From: an uncultured Bacteroidales bacterium
GTDB taxonomy: Bacteria > Bacteroidota > Bacteroidia > Bacteroidales > UBA932
NCBI GenBank assembly: GCA_905234795.1
Contig: CAJOIQ010000017.1
Span: 1-64,000, forward strand
Length of the DNA stretch: 64,000 nt
Direction of reading: 5' to 3'
Position 1 is the first letter of the stretch, and each line of letters starts with the position of its first letter. Below the pieces are notes generated by a model. It was not told the origin of the DNA. It searched no databases and was given only the letters and a program-made list of their open reading frames with translations. Both the position numbers and the translations under genes were made by a program. Of this stretch, positions 11,534-23,058 are shown one piece after another.

Positions 11534-12896
11534 AGGTCGGTAGGATAATCGCAGTTGAAACAGGCAAGACACATATCGGTGCTCTTGCCTGCTTGCTTTA
11601 AGCCCTCTTCGGAGATAAAGGCAAGCGTATCGGCGCCGATATAGCGGCACACCTGGTCCACGCTCCGGCTGGCCGAAATCAGCTCTTCGCGGGAAGAGAT
11701 ATCCACTCCGTAATAACAGGGATTCTTGAGGGGCGGGCTGGTGATGCGCATGTGAATCTCGGCGGCACCGGCATCCCTCAGCATCTGGATGAGTTTGCGG
11801 GAAGTAGTGCCCCTCACAATGGAATCGTCAATCACCACCAGGCGCTTGCCCCGGATAAGCGAGCCAACCGGAGAGAGCTTCAGCCTTACCCCGCTGGCCC
11901 TCATTTCCTGGGTGGGCTGGATAAATGTCCTGGCTACATAGAAATTCTTGACCAGGGCCTGCTCCATGGGAATGCCGCTTGCTTCGGCATAGCCGATGGC
12001 GGCGCTTAACCCCGAGTCGGGAACGCCCACCACCAAATCGGCCCCGACATGGCTTTCACGGAAAAGAATCCGGCCTGTTTCCTTGCGGAAAGCATGCACA
12101 TTGGTTCCTTCTATGTCGCTGTCGGGCCGCGCGAAATAAATGTATTCCATCGCGCAGATGGCGTGACGCATCCCCGGCGAGAAAACGAAGCTCTCCATTC
12201 CCGCCGCCGACATCTTTACGATTTCTCCCGGTTCCACGTCCCGGACCGCAGTTGCGCTCAGGGCGTTCAGGGCGCAGGTTTCACTGGCCGCCACGAAACC
12301 CTCCCCGAGCGTTCCCACCGAAAGGGGCCGAAGCCCGTATTTGTCTCGACAGGCATACAGGGCGTCACGGGTAAGGATAAGGAACGAAAAGGCCCCGTCC
12401 ACCTGATTGAGGACGCGGGAGAGAAGCTGCGGGGTAATATCGGCATGCCGGCTCAGATGACAGCCCAGCAGGGCACCGGGAATTTCACTGTCGGAAGAGG
12501 AGAGGAACAGGACGCCGCGTGCCGAAAGGGCTGTGGCTAATTCCTGCGCATTCACGATATTTCCGTTGTGGGCTGTGGCATAATCCCCGTTCCGGTGACG
12601 GAATACGAAGGGCTGGACATTCTCCACGCCGTTTCCGCCATAGGTTCCGTATCGCACGTGGCCTATGGCGCTCCGGCATTTCCCTTCGTGGGAAAAGGCT
12701 TTGGGGAATACCCTGGAAATAAGGCCCAAGCCCCTCTGCACCAGGATATCTCCGTTTTCATCGGCATAAGCAATACCGCATCCTTCCTGCCCCCGGTGCT
12801 GAAGGAAAGCGAGGCCGGTCCTCACAATCTCGGCGGCATCTCCTATGCCCCAGACGCCCAGTACACCGCATTCTTCATGAATCTGCGCAGTCATTT

Positions 12897-14489
12897 CTAC
12901 AGGCTCCTGACAAAATCCATGAACAGCGGGTGCGGTTCCAGAACGGTGGAGGAATACTCCGGATGGAATTGCGTGCCGATAAACCACTTCAGGGAAGGAA
13001 TCTCCACAATCTCTACCAGATTGTTTTCCGGATTCCGGCCCGCGCAGGCCATCCCGGCCTGTTGGAAACGGTCCAGATAGGCGTTGTTGAACTCGTAACG
13101 GTGACGGTGACGTTCGCGGATGAGCTTTTTTCCGTAAATCTTCCGCACGTGGCTTCCGGCGGCCAGCTCACAGGCATAGCCCCCCAGGCGCATGGTGCCG
13201 CCCATCTGGCTTAAGGCCTTCTGGCTTTCCATCAGGTCAATCACGTTGTGGGGCGTGTCGGGATTCATTTCGGAGCTGCGTGCATCCTTGAGGCCCAGGA
13301 CATTCCTGGCAAACTCGATCACCATCATCTGCATGCCCAGGCAAATGCCGAAGGTGGGGATGTTGTGGGTTCGGGTATAGGTGACGGCATCGATTTTCCC
13401 TTCAATCCCGCGGGTGCCGAATCCGGGACAGATGACCACCCCGTCCAGTCCGGAAAGGGCTTCTTCCACGTTGTCGGCATTCAGGTTTTCGCTGTTCACA
13501 AAGCGGATTTCCACCTTTTTCCCGGTATGGATTCCGGCAATGTGCAAACTCTCCCGGATGCTCTTGTAGGCATCCTGCAGGTCATATTTTCCCACCAGGC
13601 CAATCTTTACGGATGCGTGCAGGTCCTTCTCTTTCCTTACAAAATCCTCCCACTGGGACAGGGATTGCTCATGGCCGGCCACATGCTCCATGCCGAATTT
13701 GGCCAGGATGGTCTTGTCCAGGCCCTGCCTGTGCATATTCAGCGGAACCTCATAGATGCTGGGCAGGTCCTCGCTCTGGATGACGGCATCGTTGCTCACA
13801 TTGCAGAAAGCCGCCACTTTCCGTAAAACCTCCTGCGGAAGATGCTTTTCCGTGCGTAGGATCAGGATGTCCGGCTGGATGCCCAGGCTCTGCAATTCCT
13901 TCACCGAATGCTGTGTGGGCTTGGTTTTCAGTTCTCCCGCCGCCTTCAGGTAGGGCACATAGGTAAGATGGATGCACAGGGCGTTCCCGCCCAGTTCCCA
14001 GCGAAGCTGACGGATTGCCTCCAGGAAGGGAGCGCTTTCAATGTCGCCGATGGTGCCGCCGATTTCCGTAATGATGAAATCGTACTTCCCGCCGGCTGCA
14101 TTAGCCTTGATCCGGTCCTTGATTTCGTTGGTGATATGGGGAACCACCTGGATGGTCTTTCCCAGGTAGTCTCCGCGGCGCTCCTTATCGATGACCGCCT
14201 GATAAATCTTTCCGGTGGTGACCGAGTTGTTCACACTGGTGCGGATGCCGGTGAAACGCTCGTAGTGGCCCAGGTCCAGGTCTGTTTCCACTCCGTCGTC
14301 GGTGACGTAACACTCCCCGTGTTCATACGGGTTGAGCGTACCGGGATCGATATTGATATAAGGGTCGAATTTCTGGATGGTCACCCTGTAACCGCAAGTT
14401 AGCAGGAGCCTTCCGATGCTGGAAGAGATAATTCCTTTTCCCAGTGAGGAGACCACGCCTCCCGTGACAAAGATGTACTTTGTGTCCAT
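12897..14489 (-). CDS. pyrG: CTP synthase
   Basis: 530 residues from ATG 14489 (MDTKYIFVTGGVVSSLGKG), preferred over an upstream in-frame start because it gives the canonical N-terminus. The synthetase domain carries the ATP loop VVSSLGKG and IDPGTLNPYEHGECYV. The class I amidotransferase domain has GICLGMQMM (Cys) and FHPEYSSTVLEPHPLF (His, Glu). It aminates UTP to CTP with glutamine. The gene leads an operon with purF, joining pyrimidine and purine synthesis. Confidence 0.97.
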   Translation of the reverse strand: MDTKYIFVTGGVVSSLGKGIISSSIGRLLLTCGYRVTIQKFDPYINIDPGTLNPYEHGECYVTDDGVETDLDLGHYERFTGIRTSVNNSVTTGKIYQAVIDKERRGDYLGKTIQVVPHITNEIKDRIKANAAGGKYDFIITEIGGTIGDIESAPFLEAIRQLRWELGGNALCIHLTYVPYLKAAGELKTKPTQHSVKELQSLGIQPDILILRTEKHLPQEVLRKVAAFCNVSNDAVIQSEDLPSIYEVPLNMHRQGLDKTILAKFGMEHVAGHEQSLSQWEDFVRKEKDLHASVKIGLVGKYDLQDAYKSIRESLHIAGIHTGKKVEIRFVNSENLNADNVEEALSGLDGVVICPGFGTRGIEGKIDAVTYTRTHNIPTFGICLGMQMMVIEFARNVLGLKDARSSEMNPDTPHNVIDLMESQKALSQMGGTMRLGGYACELAAGSHVRKIYGKKLIRERHRHRYEFNNAYLDRFQQAGMACAGRNPENNLVEIVEIPSLKWFIGTQFHPEYSSTVLEPHPLFMDFVRSL

Positions 14490-14576
14490 TTTACCCGTCT
14501 TGTTAAAAACAATACGGGACACAAAATTAGGATTAATTAGCGGTATTTACAAGAAAAAAATTTAAAAACGCCCGTT

Positions 14577-14626
14577 GGAACCTCCCGTTACACGTTTTTG
14601 GCCGTTTTCGTGTTATGAGAGGTTCC
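14577..14626. repeat. Long imperfect hairpin between divergent genes
   Basis: GGAACCTCCCGTTACACG (14577-14594) faces CGTGTTATGAGAGGTTCC (14609-14626) across a 14-nt loop. Fifteen of 18 positions pair as Watson-Crick, with mismatches inside. It lies between divergent pyrG and the phosphatase-like gene, so it is not a terminator for either. It may be a REP-like element or an operator. Confidence 0.6.
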
Positions 14627-14643
14627 TGTCTGGAAGAAATCAC

Positions 14644-14651
14644 TATCTTTG
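14644..14651 (+). promoter_or_regulatory. -7 box of the EEP lipoprotein gene
   Basis: TATCTTTG, inside a 21-nt stretch at 14637-14657 that is identical to the promoter of the BNR lipoprotein gene on the other strand (18930-18910). The ATG follows 17 nt after the box. Confidence 0.6.
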
Positions 14652-14668
14652 TGGAAAGCGAAAGCGTT

Positions 14669-15502
14669 ATGAAAGCATTTAGGTTCCACTTATTACTGTT
14701 GTGCCTTCTGCCACTGGCGTCCTGCCGGCCCAACCCCGTGTTGCCGGTGATGTCCTTCAATGTACGTTATGGGGCGGCCGATGACGGAGACAACAGCTGG
14801 CCCCTGCGGCGGGAAGCGGCATGTACCATGATTAACGAACAGCACCCGGCTGTCTTTGGCGTGCAGGAGGCCCTGGATTTCCAATTGGAATACATTCAGG
14901 AAATGTGTCCCGTCTACAAATGCGTGGGCGTTGGCCGGGAAGATGGTGCCCATGAAGGGGAACACATGGCCGTTTTCTATGATACCCTGCGCATCGAACT
15001 GCTGAAAGGGGGAACTTACTGGCTTTCCCAAACGCCGGACACGCCTTCCATGGGCTGGGATGCCGCCTGCAAACGCACGGCCACCTGGACACTTCTCAAA
15101 GACAGGGAGGCTAATCGGCATTTCTACTTTGTGAACACCCACCTGGACCATGTGGGGACGGAGGCCCGCAAGAACGGTTTGCTCCTATTGGTGGAACGGA
15201 TTGGCGCCATGAACCCGGAAGGATATCCCATGATTCTCACGGGAGATATGAATGTATACCCGGACGACCCCTGCCTGGCCGCCCTGCGCCCGTTGATGGA
15301 CGATGCCCGCCAAACGGCCGCCCAAACGGACAACGAACTCACTTACCATGGCTGGGGGAAGGTGTCGGGAACACCGCCCATTGATTACATTTTCTACAAA
15401 GGCTTCGCGGCCTGTGAGAAGTTTGAGGCCATCCGGCAGCCCTACCTGGGCGTTCCCTTCGTTTCCGACCATTATCCCGTAAAGGCGCTGCTCCGTTATT
15501 AG
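14669..15502 (+). CDS. Endonuclease/exonuclease/phosphatase family lipoprotein
   Basis: 277 residues from ATG 14669. The signal LLLLCLLPLASC has a lipobox. The mature part has the EEP fold motifs: VMSFNVRYG, a Glu in FGVQEALDFQL, HFYFVNTHLDHVG, ILTGDMNVYP and FVSDHYPVKALL, giving the metal-binding Asn, Glu, Asp and His set. Secreted Bacteroidota members act as phosphodiesterases or phosphatases on unknown substrates. It is the first gene after a divergent promoter region, and the unknown 583-residue gene follows with its own promoter. Confidence 0.87.
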   Translation: MKAFRFHLLLLCLLPLASCRPNPVLPVMSFNVRYGAADDGDNSWPLRREAACTMINEQHPAVFGVQEALDFQLEYIQEMCPVYKCVGVGREDGAHEGEHMAVFYDTLRIELLKGGTYWLSQTPDTPSMGWDAACKRTATWTLLKDREANRHFYFVNTHLDHVGTEARKNGLLLLVERIGAMNPEGYPMILTGDMNVYPDDPCLAALRPLMDDARQTAAQTDNELTYHGWGKVSGTPPIDYIFYKGFAACEKFEAIRQPYLGVPFVSDHYPVKALLRY

Positions 15503-15524
15503 CTGTTTTCATCCAAAAAATCAC

Positions 15525-15532
15525 TATCTTTG
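15525..15532 (+). promoter_or_regulatory. -7 box of the 583-residue protein gene
   Basis: TATCTTTG preceded by AAATCAC, the same extended context as three other promoters in the window; 20 nt before the ATG. Confidence 0.55.
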
Positions 15533-15552
15533 AAGGTTAATAACCCAGGCCT

Positions 15553-17304
15553 ATGTCCCACATGCTCACTTATCCCGGTTTCTCCGTGGTCTTCATCCAG
15601 ACTTTCTCCGTGCACCATACCAAGGAGTTCATCCTGCCGGAAGAAGCACTGGAGCAGATGAATGCCGAATATGAGGACTATGACGAAGAACACCATATTT
15701 ATATAGAGAAGGCCGATGCCCTGCAGGTGCCCATCGCGTGGGTGGAACGGGACATCGAGAACCAGATCTTCGTGCTGCCGGCCCAGAGCCCGCTGGAGGC
15801 ACCTGCAACCAGGAAGACACTCTTCGGGAAAACCCGCCGGGTGCCCATGAAGGGCAATGTACGCCGGTACAGCCTGCGCGGTTTCGACTTCACCATGCCC
15901 ATCGTTCCGGCTCCGGACGAATCCATCTACGAGGTTACCCTCAAGGGCCACTGCAACGTGGAGATGAACCTGTTCTTCGGCCACACCGTGAGCATCACTT
16001 ACCGTTTCCTCTTTGACGGACACGCCTGCACGCTGAGCAAACCCGTTATCACGGACCATATCATCGCTTTCCTGTCCAACTGGCTCAGTGCCGAATTCTG
16101 GTCCATGGAAGAGGGCGGGGACAAGACCAGCATCGACTACCAGACCCACTTTGCGGTGGACGCCATCTGGCTGGATGCCAACGGCAACCCGCTGGAGCAG
16201 CCGGAGTCCATTCCCAACCTGGGAACCGGCCGCAGCTTTGATGCCGTTGCCCTGCGCTATAAGAACTACATCTATAAGTACTGCTCGCAGTTCAAGGAGG
16301 ATACTTCTTTTGCCGAGCAAAAGCGACTCACCTATCGCTGGTCCCAGACACCCTTCTCGGTAGACCACGACCTTCATTACGCCATGGTGGACGTGTGGGA
16401 AAACATCCAGCACCTGGAACCGGACGGAACAGACCTGTTTGCCAATGACCGGCCGGACCGCCTTACCGAGGCCCAGATTGTGGACCATATCCGGGAGGAG
16501 CACAAGGACGAGCTCATCGGCCTGCTGTCCCTGTATCCGGAAGAGTGGCCGTACCGTGACCCCGAGGCCTACGATGAGGTGTGCGGGCAGAATATCGCCA
16601 TCGACACCGACGACCTGGTGCTGGCGGGCAGCAGCCTGTGCGTGGTCATCGGCACGTATGGCCGGCGCGGTGCCGGAGAAGAAGGCGTCAACTGGGTGGA
16701 ACACCTGAAGGAACGTGCACATTACCATGTTTCCTGGCCCGAGTACCTGCTCATCCTGCAGATGATCCTGGCCAAGAAGTATGTCATCGGCCTGGCCACG
16801 GACCAGGTGGTGCTCTCCACGCTGGATGCCGAGAAGAACTCCTCCGAGGACCTCATCGGCAAGAACGCCGCCCTTTCTATGAGACTTACCCGCATGGTTA
16901 CCCAGCTGGACGTGGTGAAATACTCCAAATACCCTTCCCACAAGGTGATGTTCGACCGCACCACGGCGCGCCTGGGACTGAACGAGGACTACGAACGGCT
17001 CACCGGTCTCATGGAAAGCGTGGACAACAGCCTGCACAATATGTCGGACTACAAGTCCATGAAAAGCGACTTTTTCCTCAATATCGTGCTGGCCATCATC
17101 TCCTGCGCATCCACCTTCGAGCTCTTCTTCCAGGAGGACGAAATGCCCTTCCTCACCTACTTCGGCTTCGAGAGCAGCAGGCTGGCCGCCGTAGTAGTAG
17201 CCATCGTTGCCGCCGTTACCATATTCGCCCTGCTGCTGGTGCTCACCAACAGTATCCGCAGCGTCTGGGAACGTTTCACGAACCTTTTTAGACAACACGA
17301 ATGA
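15553..17304 (+). CDS. Large protein of unknown function with two C-terminal membrane segments
   Basis: 583 residues, no signal peptide. Residues 1-500 look soluble and acidic with several aromatic strands (RRYSLRGFDFTMPIVPAP, HCNVEMNLFFGHTVSITYRFLF). A helical stretch about 460-505 (LTRMVTQLDVVKYSKYPS, ESVDNSLHNMSDYKSMKSD) runs into membrane segments at about 507-524 and 544-566 and a short basic tail. The arrangement, a large cytoplasmic domain then a helical neck and two membrane helices at the C-terminus, is like CorA, but no GMN motif is present. The last 4 nt overlap a GNAT gene. I cannot assign a function. Confidence 0.7.
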   Translation: MSHMLTYPGFSVVFIQTFSVHHTKEFILPEEALEQMNAEYEDYDEEHHIYIEKADALQVPIAWVERDIENQIFVLPAQSPLEAPATRKTLFGKTRRVPMKGNVRRYSLRGFDFTMPIVPAPDESIYEVTLKGHCNVEMNLFFGHTVSITYRFLFDGHACTLSKPVITDHIIAFLSNWLSAEFWSMEEGGDKTSIDYQTHFAVDAIWLDANGNPLEQPESIPNLGTGRSFDAVALRYKNYIYKYCSQFKEDTSFAEQKRLTYRWSQTPFSVDHDLHYAMVDVWENIQHLEPDGTDLFANDRPDRLTEAQIVDHIREEHKDELIGLLSLYPEEWPYRDPEAYDEVCGQNIAIDTDDLVLAGSSLCVVIGTYGRRGAGEEGVNWVEHLKERAHYHVSWPEYLLILQMILAKKYVIGLATDQVVLSTLDAEKNSSEDLIGKNAALSMRLTRMVTQLDVVKYSKYPSHKVMFDRTTARLGLNEDYERLTGLMESVDNSLHNMSDYKSMKSDFFLNIVLAIISCASTFELFFQEDEMPFLTYFGFESSRLAAVVVAIVAAVTIFALLLVLTNSIRSVWERFTNLFRQHE

Positions 17305-17810
17305 AAATACTTCCCGCACAACTAACCGATGCCCCGGCGCTGGCCGATCTCTTCATGGGGCACATCTCGGCCCACACGGAATACATCTCCCACGGAGAAA
17401 TTCAGATGGGAGTAGGCGAGGGCGTCATCGAAAACGGCGTCCTGGTTGCACGTCCCGCCGCCGACGGCCGTGAAAAATGGATGAAATACATCCACGAGCA
17501 CATCACCAACAACGCGCTTGCCGCGGTATGGAAGGTCGTGGACGAAGAAGGCAGGATTGTCGGTTTCACCGTGGCCGATATCGAAGACGACGGGGACGCC
17601 CCCTTCGGCATGGTATGCGATGTCCTGGTGAAGGAGGACTACCGCGGACACGGCGCGGGAGCCGCCCTGCTGCAGACAGCCATCGACTGGCTGCGCAGCC
17701 GCGGGGTCAAGGACATCTACCTGGAAAGCGGCAAAAACAACCACGCCGCCCACCGCTTCTTCGAAAAGCGCGGTTTTGCGCACGTGAGCGAGATTTACAA
17801 GCTGGGGTAA
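17301..17810 (+). CDS. GNAT family N-acetyltransferase
   Basis: 169 residues. The acetyl-CoA site is seen in DVLVKEDYRGHGAGAALLQTA (motif A, R/QxxGxG/A as RGHGAG) and motif B in YLESGKNNHAAHRFFEKRGF. The N-terminal part (LADLFMGHISAHTEYI) is longer than a minimal GNAT. The acceptor is unknown. It overlaps the end of the 583-residue gene by 4 nt, so the two are co-expressed and it might act on that protein or its ligand. It also overlaps the convergent BNR lipoprotein gene by 16 nt. Confidence 0.85.
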   Translation: MKILPAQLTDAPALADLFMGHISAHTEYISHGEIQMGVGEGVIENGVLVARPAADGREKWMKYIHEHITNNALAAVWKVVDEEGRIVGFTVADIEDDGDAPFGMVCDVLVKEDYRGHGAGAALLQTAIDWLRSRGVKDIYLESGKNNHAAHRFFEKRGFAHVSEIYKLG

Positions 17811-18904
17811 GGAATCTTTACCAGCACCACATCCTCTTTATTGAAGGAAAGGCCAATCCACAGGTTTTCTCCCTGGACAAAGGCCTTGGGATAGTTGTAG
17901 CCCAGCGTCTTGTAGCGGCCTTTTCTGCGTTGGGCCGGCAAATTCTGTGAATTGAACAGGGTGTATGCCTGATGGAATAGATATCCATCTTGGGACAGGG
18001 CCAGTGCAAGAATACGGCGGGACTTGTTTCCCGTAGGATTGCCCACCCAGAAACTGCGGCCGTCCGGCAGGGTGCCGGCGCACTGTTTGGAACGGGAATC
18101 CGGAATGTTGGTTTTGGCCGGCGCTGTCCAGGTTTCCCCATGGTCTTTGGAGTAGCTGACCAGTTTTACAAAAGAAGAGTTCTGGTCCCGCATCAGCAGC
18201 ACCAGGCGGCCGTCGGGAGCCAGGTACTGACTGGGCTCAATAGGTTTTCCATCGCCTTCCGGGAATCCGGCTTTTTCCCAGCCGCGAACGGCCGATGGGT
18301 CGTCGGTGTACACCGGGTTCAGCCGGTTGCCGGGACGGAAATGGACGGCGCCCACGGTGCGGCCTCCGGGAAGCAGCAGCGGGTCCTGTTCAAAAATGCC
18401 GTCCACTGGGGTTCCGTCGGCCATCAGGACGGGCTTTTCCGCCGTCCAGTGAAGGCCGTCGGCCGTACCGGTATACCAGGTGTTTCCGCCCTGGGAACGG
18501 TCTTGGGCACACACCCGGTTGATGAATGCGATGAGTGAATCCCCCCGCTGCAGCCAGCCGCCGGGAGAGGCAAAGGTGTTGTCATCCGGAGCGGCCAACA
18601 GGGTGGGTTGGGCCCAGGAAACAGCATCGGCGCTTGAAGCCAACCAAACGCCCGTATCCGGGGTGTCCTCGTCCTGCCCGGATTGCTGCCACATACAGTA
18701 ATATCGGCCCCGGAACTGCGTCAGTAGCACATTGTTCACATATCCAGGGGAACGGAAGACCTCCACAACCTGCACGCTTTGGAGCCTGTCTAACCCGCAA
18801 CTCAAAGTGTCGGCGGTTTGGATGAGGCCCTCCGTAATGCGCACCACCGGCTGGCTGCAAGCCGTGAGCAGCAAACCTATAAGGATATGAAGGAACCCTT
18901 TCAT
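17795..18904 (-). CDS. BNR-repeat (sialidase-like) lipoprotein
   Basis: 369 residues from ATG 18904. LLIGLL-type signal with lipobox LLLTACS. The mature protein has beta-propeller features, with the Asp-box-like SKDHGETWTAP, plus repeated phrases such as GVWLASSADAVSW, NTWYTGTADGLHW and ALALSQDGYLF. This fits a five- or six-bladed propeller of the sialidase/exo-glycosidase superfamily. The catalytic Arg triad of true sialidases is not clearly seen, so the activity is open. A GTG further upstream lies inside the -7 box and is rejected as a start. Confidence 0.72.
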   Translation of the reverse strand: MKGFLHILIGLLLTACSQPVVRITEGLIQTADTLSCGLDRLQSVQVVEVFRSPGYVNNVLLTQFRGRYYCMWQQSGQDEDTPDTGVWLASSADAVSWAQPTLLAAPDDNTFASPGGWLQRGDSLIAFINRVCAQDRSQGGNTWYTGTADGLHWTAEKPVLMADGTPVDGIFEQDPLLLPGGRTVGAVHFRPGNRLNPVYTDDPSAVRGWEKAGFPEGDGKPIEPSQYLAPDGRLVLLMRDQNSSFVKLVSYSKDHGETWTAPAKTNIPDSRSKQCAGTLPDGRSFWVGNPTGNKSRRILALALSQDGYLFHQAYTLFNSQNLPAQRRKGRYKTLGYNYPKAFVQGENLWIGLSFNKEDVVLVKIPYPSL

Positions 18905-18915
18905 CTTGTTTTCCA

Positions 18916-18923
18916 CAAAGATA
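18916..18923 (-). promoter_or_regulatory. -7 box of the BNR lipoprotein gene
   Basis: TATCTTTG on the minus strand, 11 nt before the ATG, in the same 21-nt context as the promoter at 14637-14657. Confidence 0.6.
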
Positions 18924-18948
18924 GTGATTTCTTCTAAAAATTTTTTAT

Positions 18949-18996
18949 TAACTTTGCACCCCGTAAGAAGCCGGTCGCCGAGCCGGGAACTTACGG
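18949..18996 (+). promoter_or_regulatory. glnN promoter and 5'-terminal mRNA hairpin
   Basis: TAACTTTG at 18949-18956 is the -7 box. The transcript would begin near 18961 with a hairpin: CCGTAAG (18961-18967) pairs with CTTACGG (18990-18996), and CCGG (18971-18974) with CCGG (18983-18986). The internal loop AAG opposite GAA allows sheared G-A pairs. The GTG start is 18 nt downstream. The position suggests a cap-like stabiliser or a regulatory leader. Confidence 0.5.
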
Positions 18997-19014
18997 ACTT
19001 AAAACCTTTATACT

Positions 19015-21189
19015 GTGGCTACATTCAGAGAAAGGGCGCTCGCCGTGGCGTCCTCACGCAATCCCGAGAGGCATTACGTGGAAGACGGGCCGATTTCGAC
19101 GTACTTCGGCCAGAATGTATTCGCCCTGGAAACCATGCGGAGGTATATGTCCGACGCTGCCTTCAAGTCCATCCTGGAGGCCCGGGAAACCGGGAACGGG
19201 ATAGACCGGAAGATGGCCGAGGAAATCGCTTCCGGCATGAAGTCCTGGGCCATTGAAAGGGGTGCAACCCATTACACCCATCTTTTCCAACCCCTTACCG
19301 GCGCCACCGCCGAGAAACACGAAGCCTTCATATCCGTCAAGGACGGCAAACCCATGGAGAGATTCAATGGGAGCGCCCTCGTGCAGCAGGAGCCCGATGC
19401 ATCCAGCTTCCCCAACGGAGGTCTTCGCAACACCTTTGAAGCCCGCGGCTATTCGGCCTGGGATCCCAATTCTCCCGCTTTCATCCTGGACGGAACCCTT
19501 TGTATTCCGTCGGCCTTCGTGTCCTATACCGGAGAGGCCCTGGACATGAAAGTGCCCAACCTGCGTTCCCTGCAGGCACTGAACGTCGCCGCTACTGCCG
19601 TGGCCAAGCTCTTTGATTCCAAAGTGAGCGGCGTAACGGTGAACGTGGGTCTGGAACAGGAGTATTTCCTGGTGGACGAGGCCCTGTACAACGCCCGCCC
19701 GGACCTGCAGCTTTGCTCCCGCACGGTCATCGGCCACACATCGGCCAAGGACCAGCAGCTGAGCGACCATTATTTTGGCGCCATCCCTTCCCGAGTGGCC
19801 CTGTTCATGAAAGACTTTGAAACCGAGGCCTACAAACTGGGCATTCCGCTCCAGACGCGTCACAACGAGGTGGCGCCCAACCAGTTTGAATGCGCTCCGG
19901 TCTTCTCCGAGATAACCACCGCCATTGACCAGAACATGGTGCTGATGATTGTGATGCAGAAGGTGGCCGAGAAACATCACCTCAAAGTGATTTTCCACGA
20001 GAAACCCTTCCAGGGCATCAACGGCAGCGGCAAGCATTGCAACTGGTCCATGCAGACCGATACGGGCGTGAACCTGCTCTCTCCGGGCAAGACGCCCATG
20101 AAGAACCTCCAGTTCCTCTCTTTCTATGCCTCCGTAGTGCGTGCCGTGCGCCGTCACGACTACCTGCTGATGGCTTCCGTGTGCTCCCTGAACAACTCCT
20201 ACCGCCTGGGCGGCCACGAGGCTCCGCCGGCTGTGATGTCGGTGTTCTCCGGTTCCACGCTGAGCAAGGTGTTCGACGCCATCCTGCGCATGGAGGATAT
20301 GTCGGAACCCGCCGAGACCAAGCGCAGCATCGACCTGGTGAAATCCATTCCGGCCATCATTCCGGACAACACGGACCGCAACCGCACCTCGCCCTTTGCC
20401 TTCACCGGCAACCGTTTCGAGTTCCGCGCTGTGGGTTCATCGGCCAATGCCGCCGGTGCCACGTATGTGCTCAATTCCGCCGTGGCCGAAAGTCTGAAGG
20501 ACTTCCGTGCCCGCGTGGATGCGCTTACGGCCAAGGGTGACGATTTGGACAAGGCTGTCTTCACCGTCATCCGGGAATTCCTGGAGGACGCCGCTCCCGT
20601 GATGTTCGAGGGCAACGGCTACAGCGCCGAATGGCTGGAGGAAGCCCCCCGCCGCGGTCTCACTCCCGTGACCAACGTTCCCACCGCCTTCCAGGCTTTC
20701 CGCAAGCCGGAATCGGTACGGCTGTTCACGGAAACGGGCGTGCTGTCGCCCACCGAGATTGACGCCCGCGTGGAGGTGCAGGAGGAAACCTACGTGAAGA
20801 AACTGCAGATCGAAGCCCGCGTGCTGGGAGACATCTGCCTGAACCACGTGCTTCCCGCCGCCGTCACCTATCAGGATATCCTCATCAAGAGCATCCAGGG
20901 TTGCAAGGAAATCTTCGGAGAGGAGTACAAGCAGCTTTGCAGGGCCGATATCGAGACCTACCGCAAGATTGCCGGTTACATCAATGCGTTGTCGGAAGAC
21001 ACCCAGGCGCTGGTGAACGCCCGCAAGAAGGCCAACCGCATGGCCGACATGACGCAGCGCGCCCTGTCCTACTCCACCGAAGTGATGGAGCAGATGGTCA
21101 AGGTGCGCGACAGCGCCGACAACCTGGAAATGCTGGTGGACGACGCCCTGTGGCCGCTGCCCAAGTACCGCGAACTCCTGTTCTTCTAA
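19015..21189 (+). CDS. glnN: Glutamine synthetase type III
   Basis: 724 residues from a GTG start, the normal length for GSIII, about twice the length of GSI subunits before oligomerisation. Motifs include GLEQEYFLVDEALY, RHNEVAPNQFE, the ATP/ammonia region GINGSGKHCNWSMQT and NRTSPFAFTGNRFEFRAVGSS. It makes glutamine from glutamate, ammonia and ATP. This type is characteristic of Bacteroidota and some cyanobacteria. The next gene, glmS, consumes glutamine and starts 23 nt later, so the pair probably form one unit. Confidence 0.96.
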   Translation: MATFRERALAVASSRNPERHYVEDGPISTYFGQNVFALETMRRYMSDAAFKSILEARETGNGIDRKMAEEIASGMKSWAIERGATHYTHLFQPLTGATAEKHEAFISVKDGKPMERFNGSALVQQEPDASSFPNGGLRNTFEARGYSAWDPNSPAFILDGTLCIPSAFVSYTGEALDMKVPNLRSLQALNVAATAVAKLFDSKVSGVTVNVGLEQEYFLVDEALYNARPDLQLCSRTVIGHTSAKDQQLSDHYFGAIPSRVALFMKDFETEAYKLGIPLQTRHNEVAPNQFECAPVFSEITTAIDQNMVLMIVMQKVAEKHHLKVIFHEKPFQGINGSGKHCNWSMQTDTGVNLLSPGKTPMKNLQFLSFYASVVRAVRRHDYLLMASVCSLNNSYRLGGHEAPPAVMSVFSGSTLSKVFDAILRMEDMSEPAETKRSIDLVKSIPAIIPDNTDRNRTSPFAFTGNRFEFRAVGSSANAAGATYVLNSAVAESLKDFRARVDALTAKGDDLDKAVFTVIREFLEDAAPVMFEGNGYSAEWLEEAPRRGLTPVTNVPTAFQAFRKPESVRLFTETGVLSPTEIDARVEVQEETYVKKLQIEARVLGDICLNHVLPAAVTYQDILIKSIQGCKEIFGEEYKQLCRADIETYRKIAGYINALSEDTQALVNARKKANRMADMTQRALSYSTEVMEQMVKVRDSADNLEMLVDDALWPLPKYRELLFF

Positions 21190-21212
21190 TCTCATTTTAA
21201 CATTTTTCCATT

Positions 21213-23057
<1,845 letters not shown>

Positions 23058-23058
23058 G

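Noticed and set aside
15499..17319. Very long antisense open frames, for example 606 codons here, and others opposite guaB, guaA and the DUF4434 gene.
   Set aside because: They lie opposite well supported genes, have low-complexity His/Gly/Arg-rich products and no family, and reflect high GC at third codon positions.
18905..18916. Alternative GTG start for the BNR lipoprotein.
   Set aside because: It lies inside the -7 box TATCTTTG, so would not be transcribed.
21190..21212. glmS ribozyme or riboswitch.
   Set aside because: The gap is only 23 nt and has no such core.
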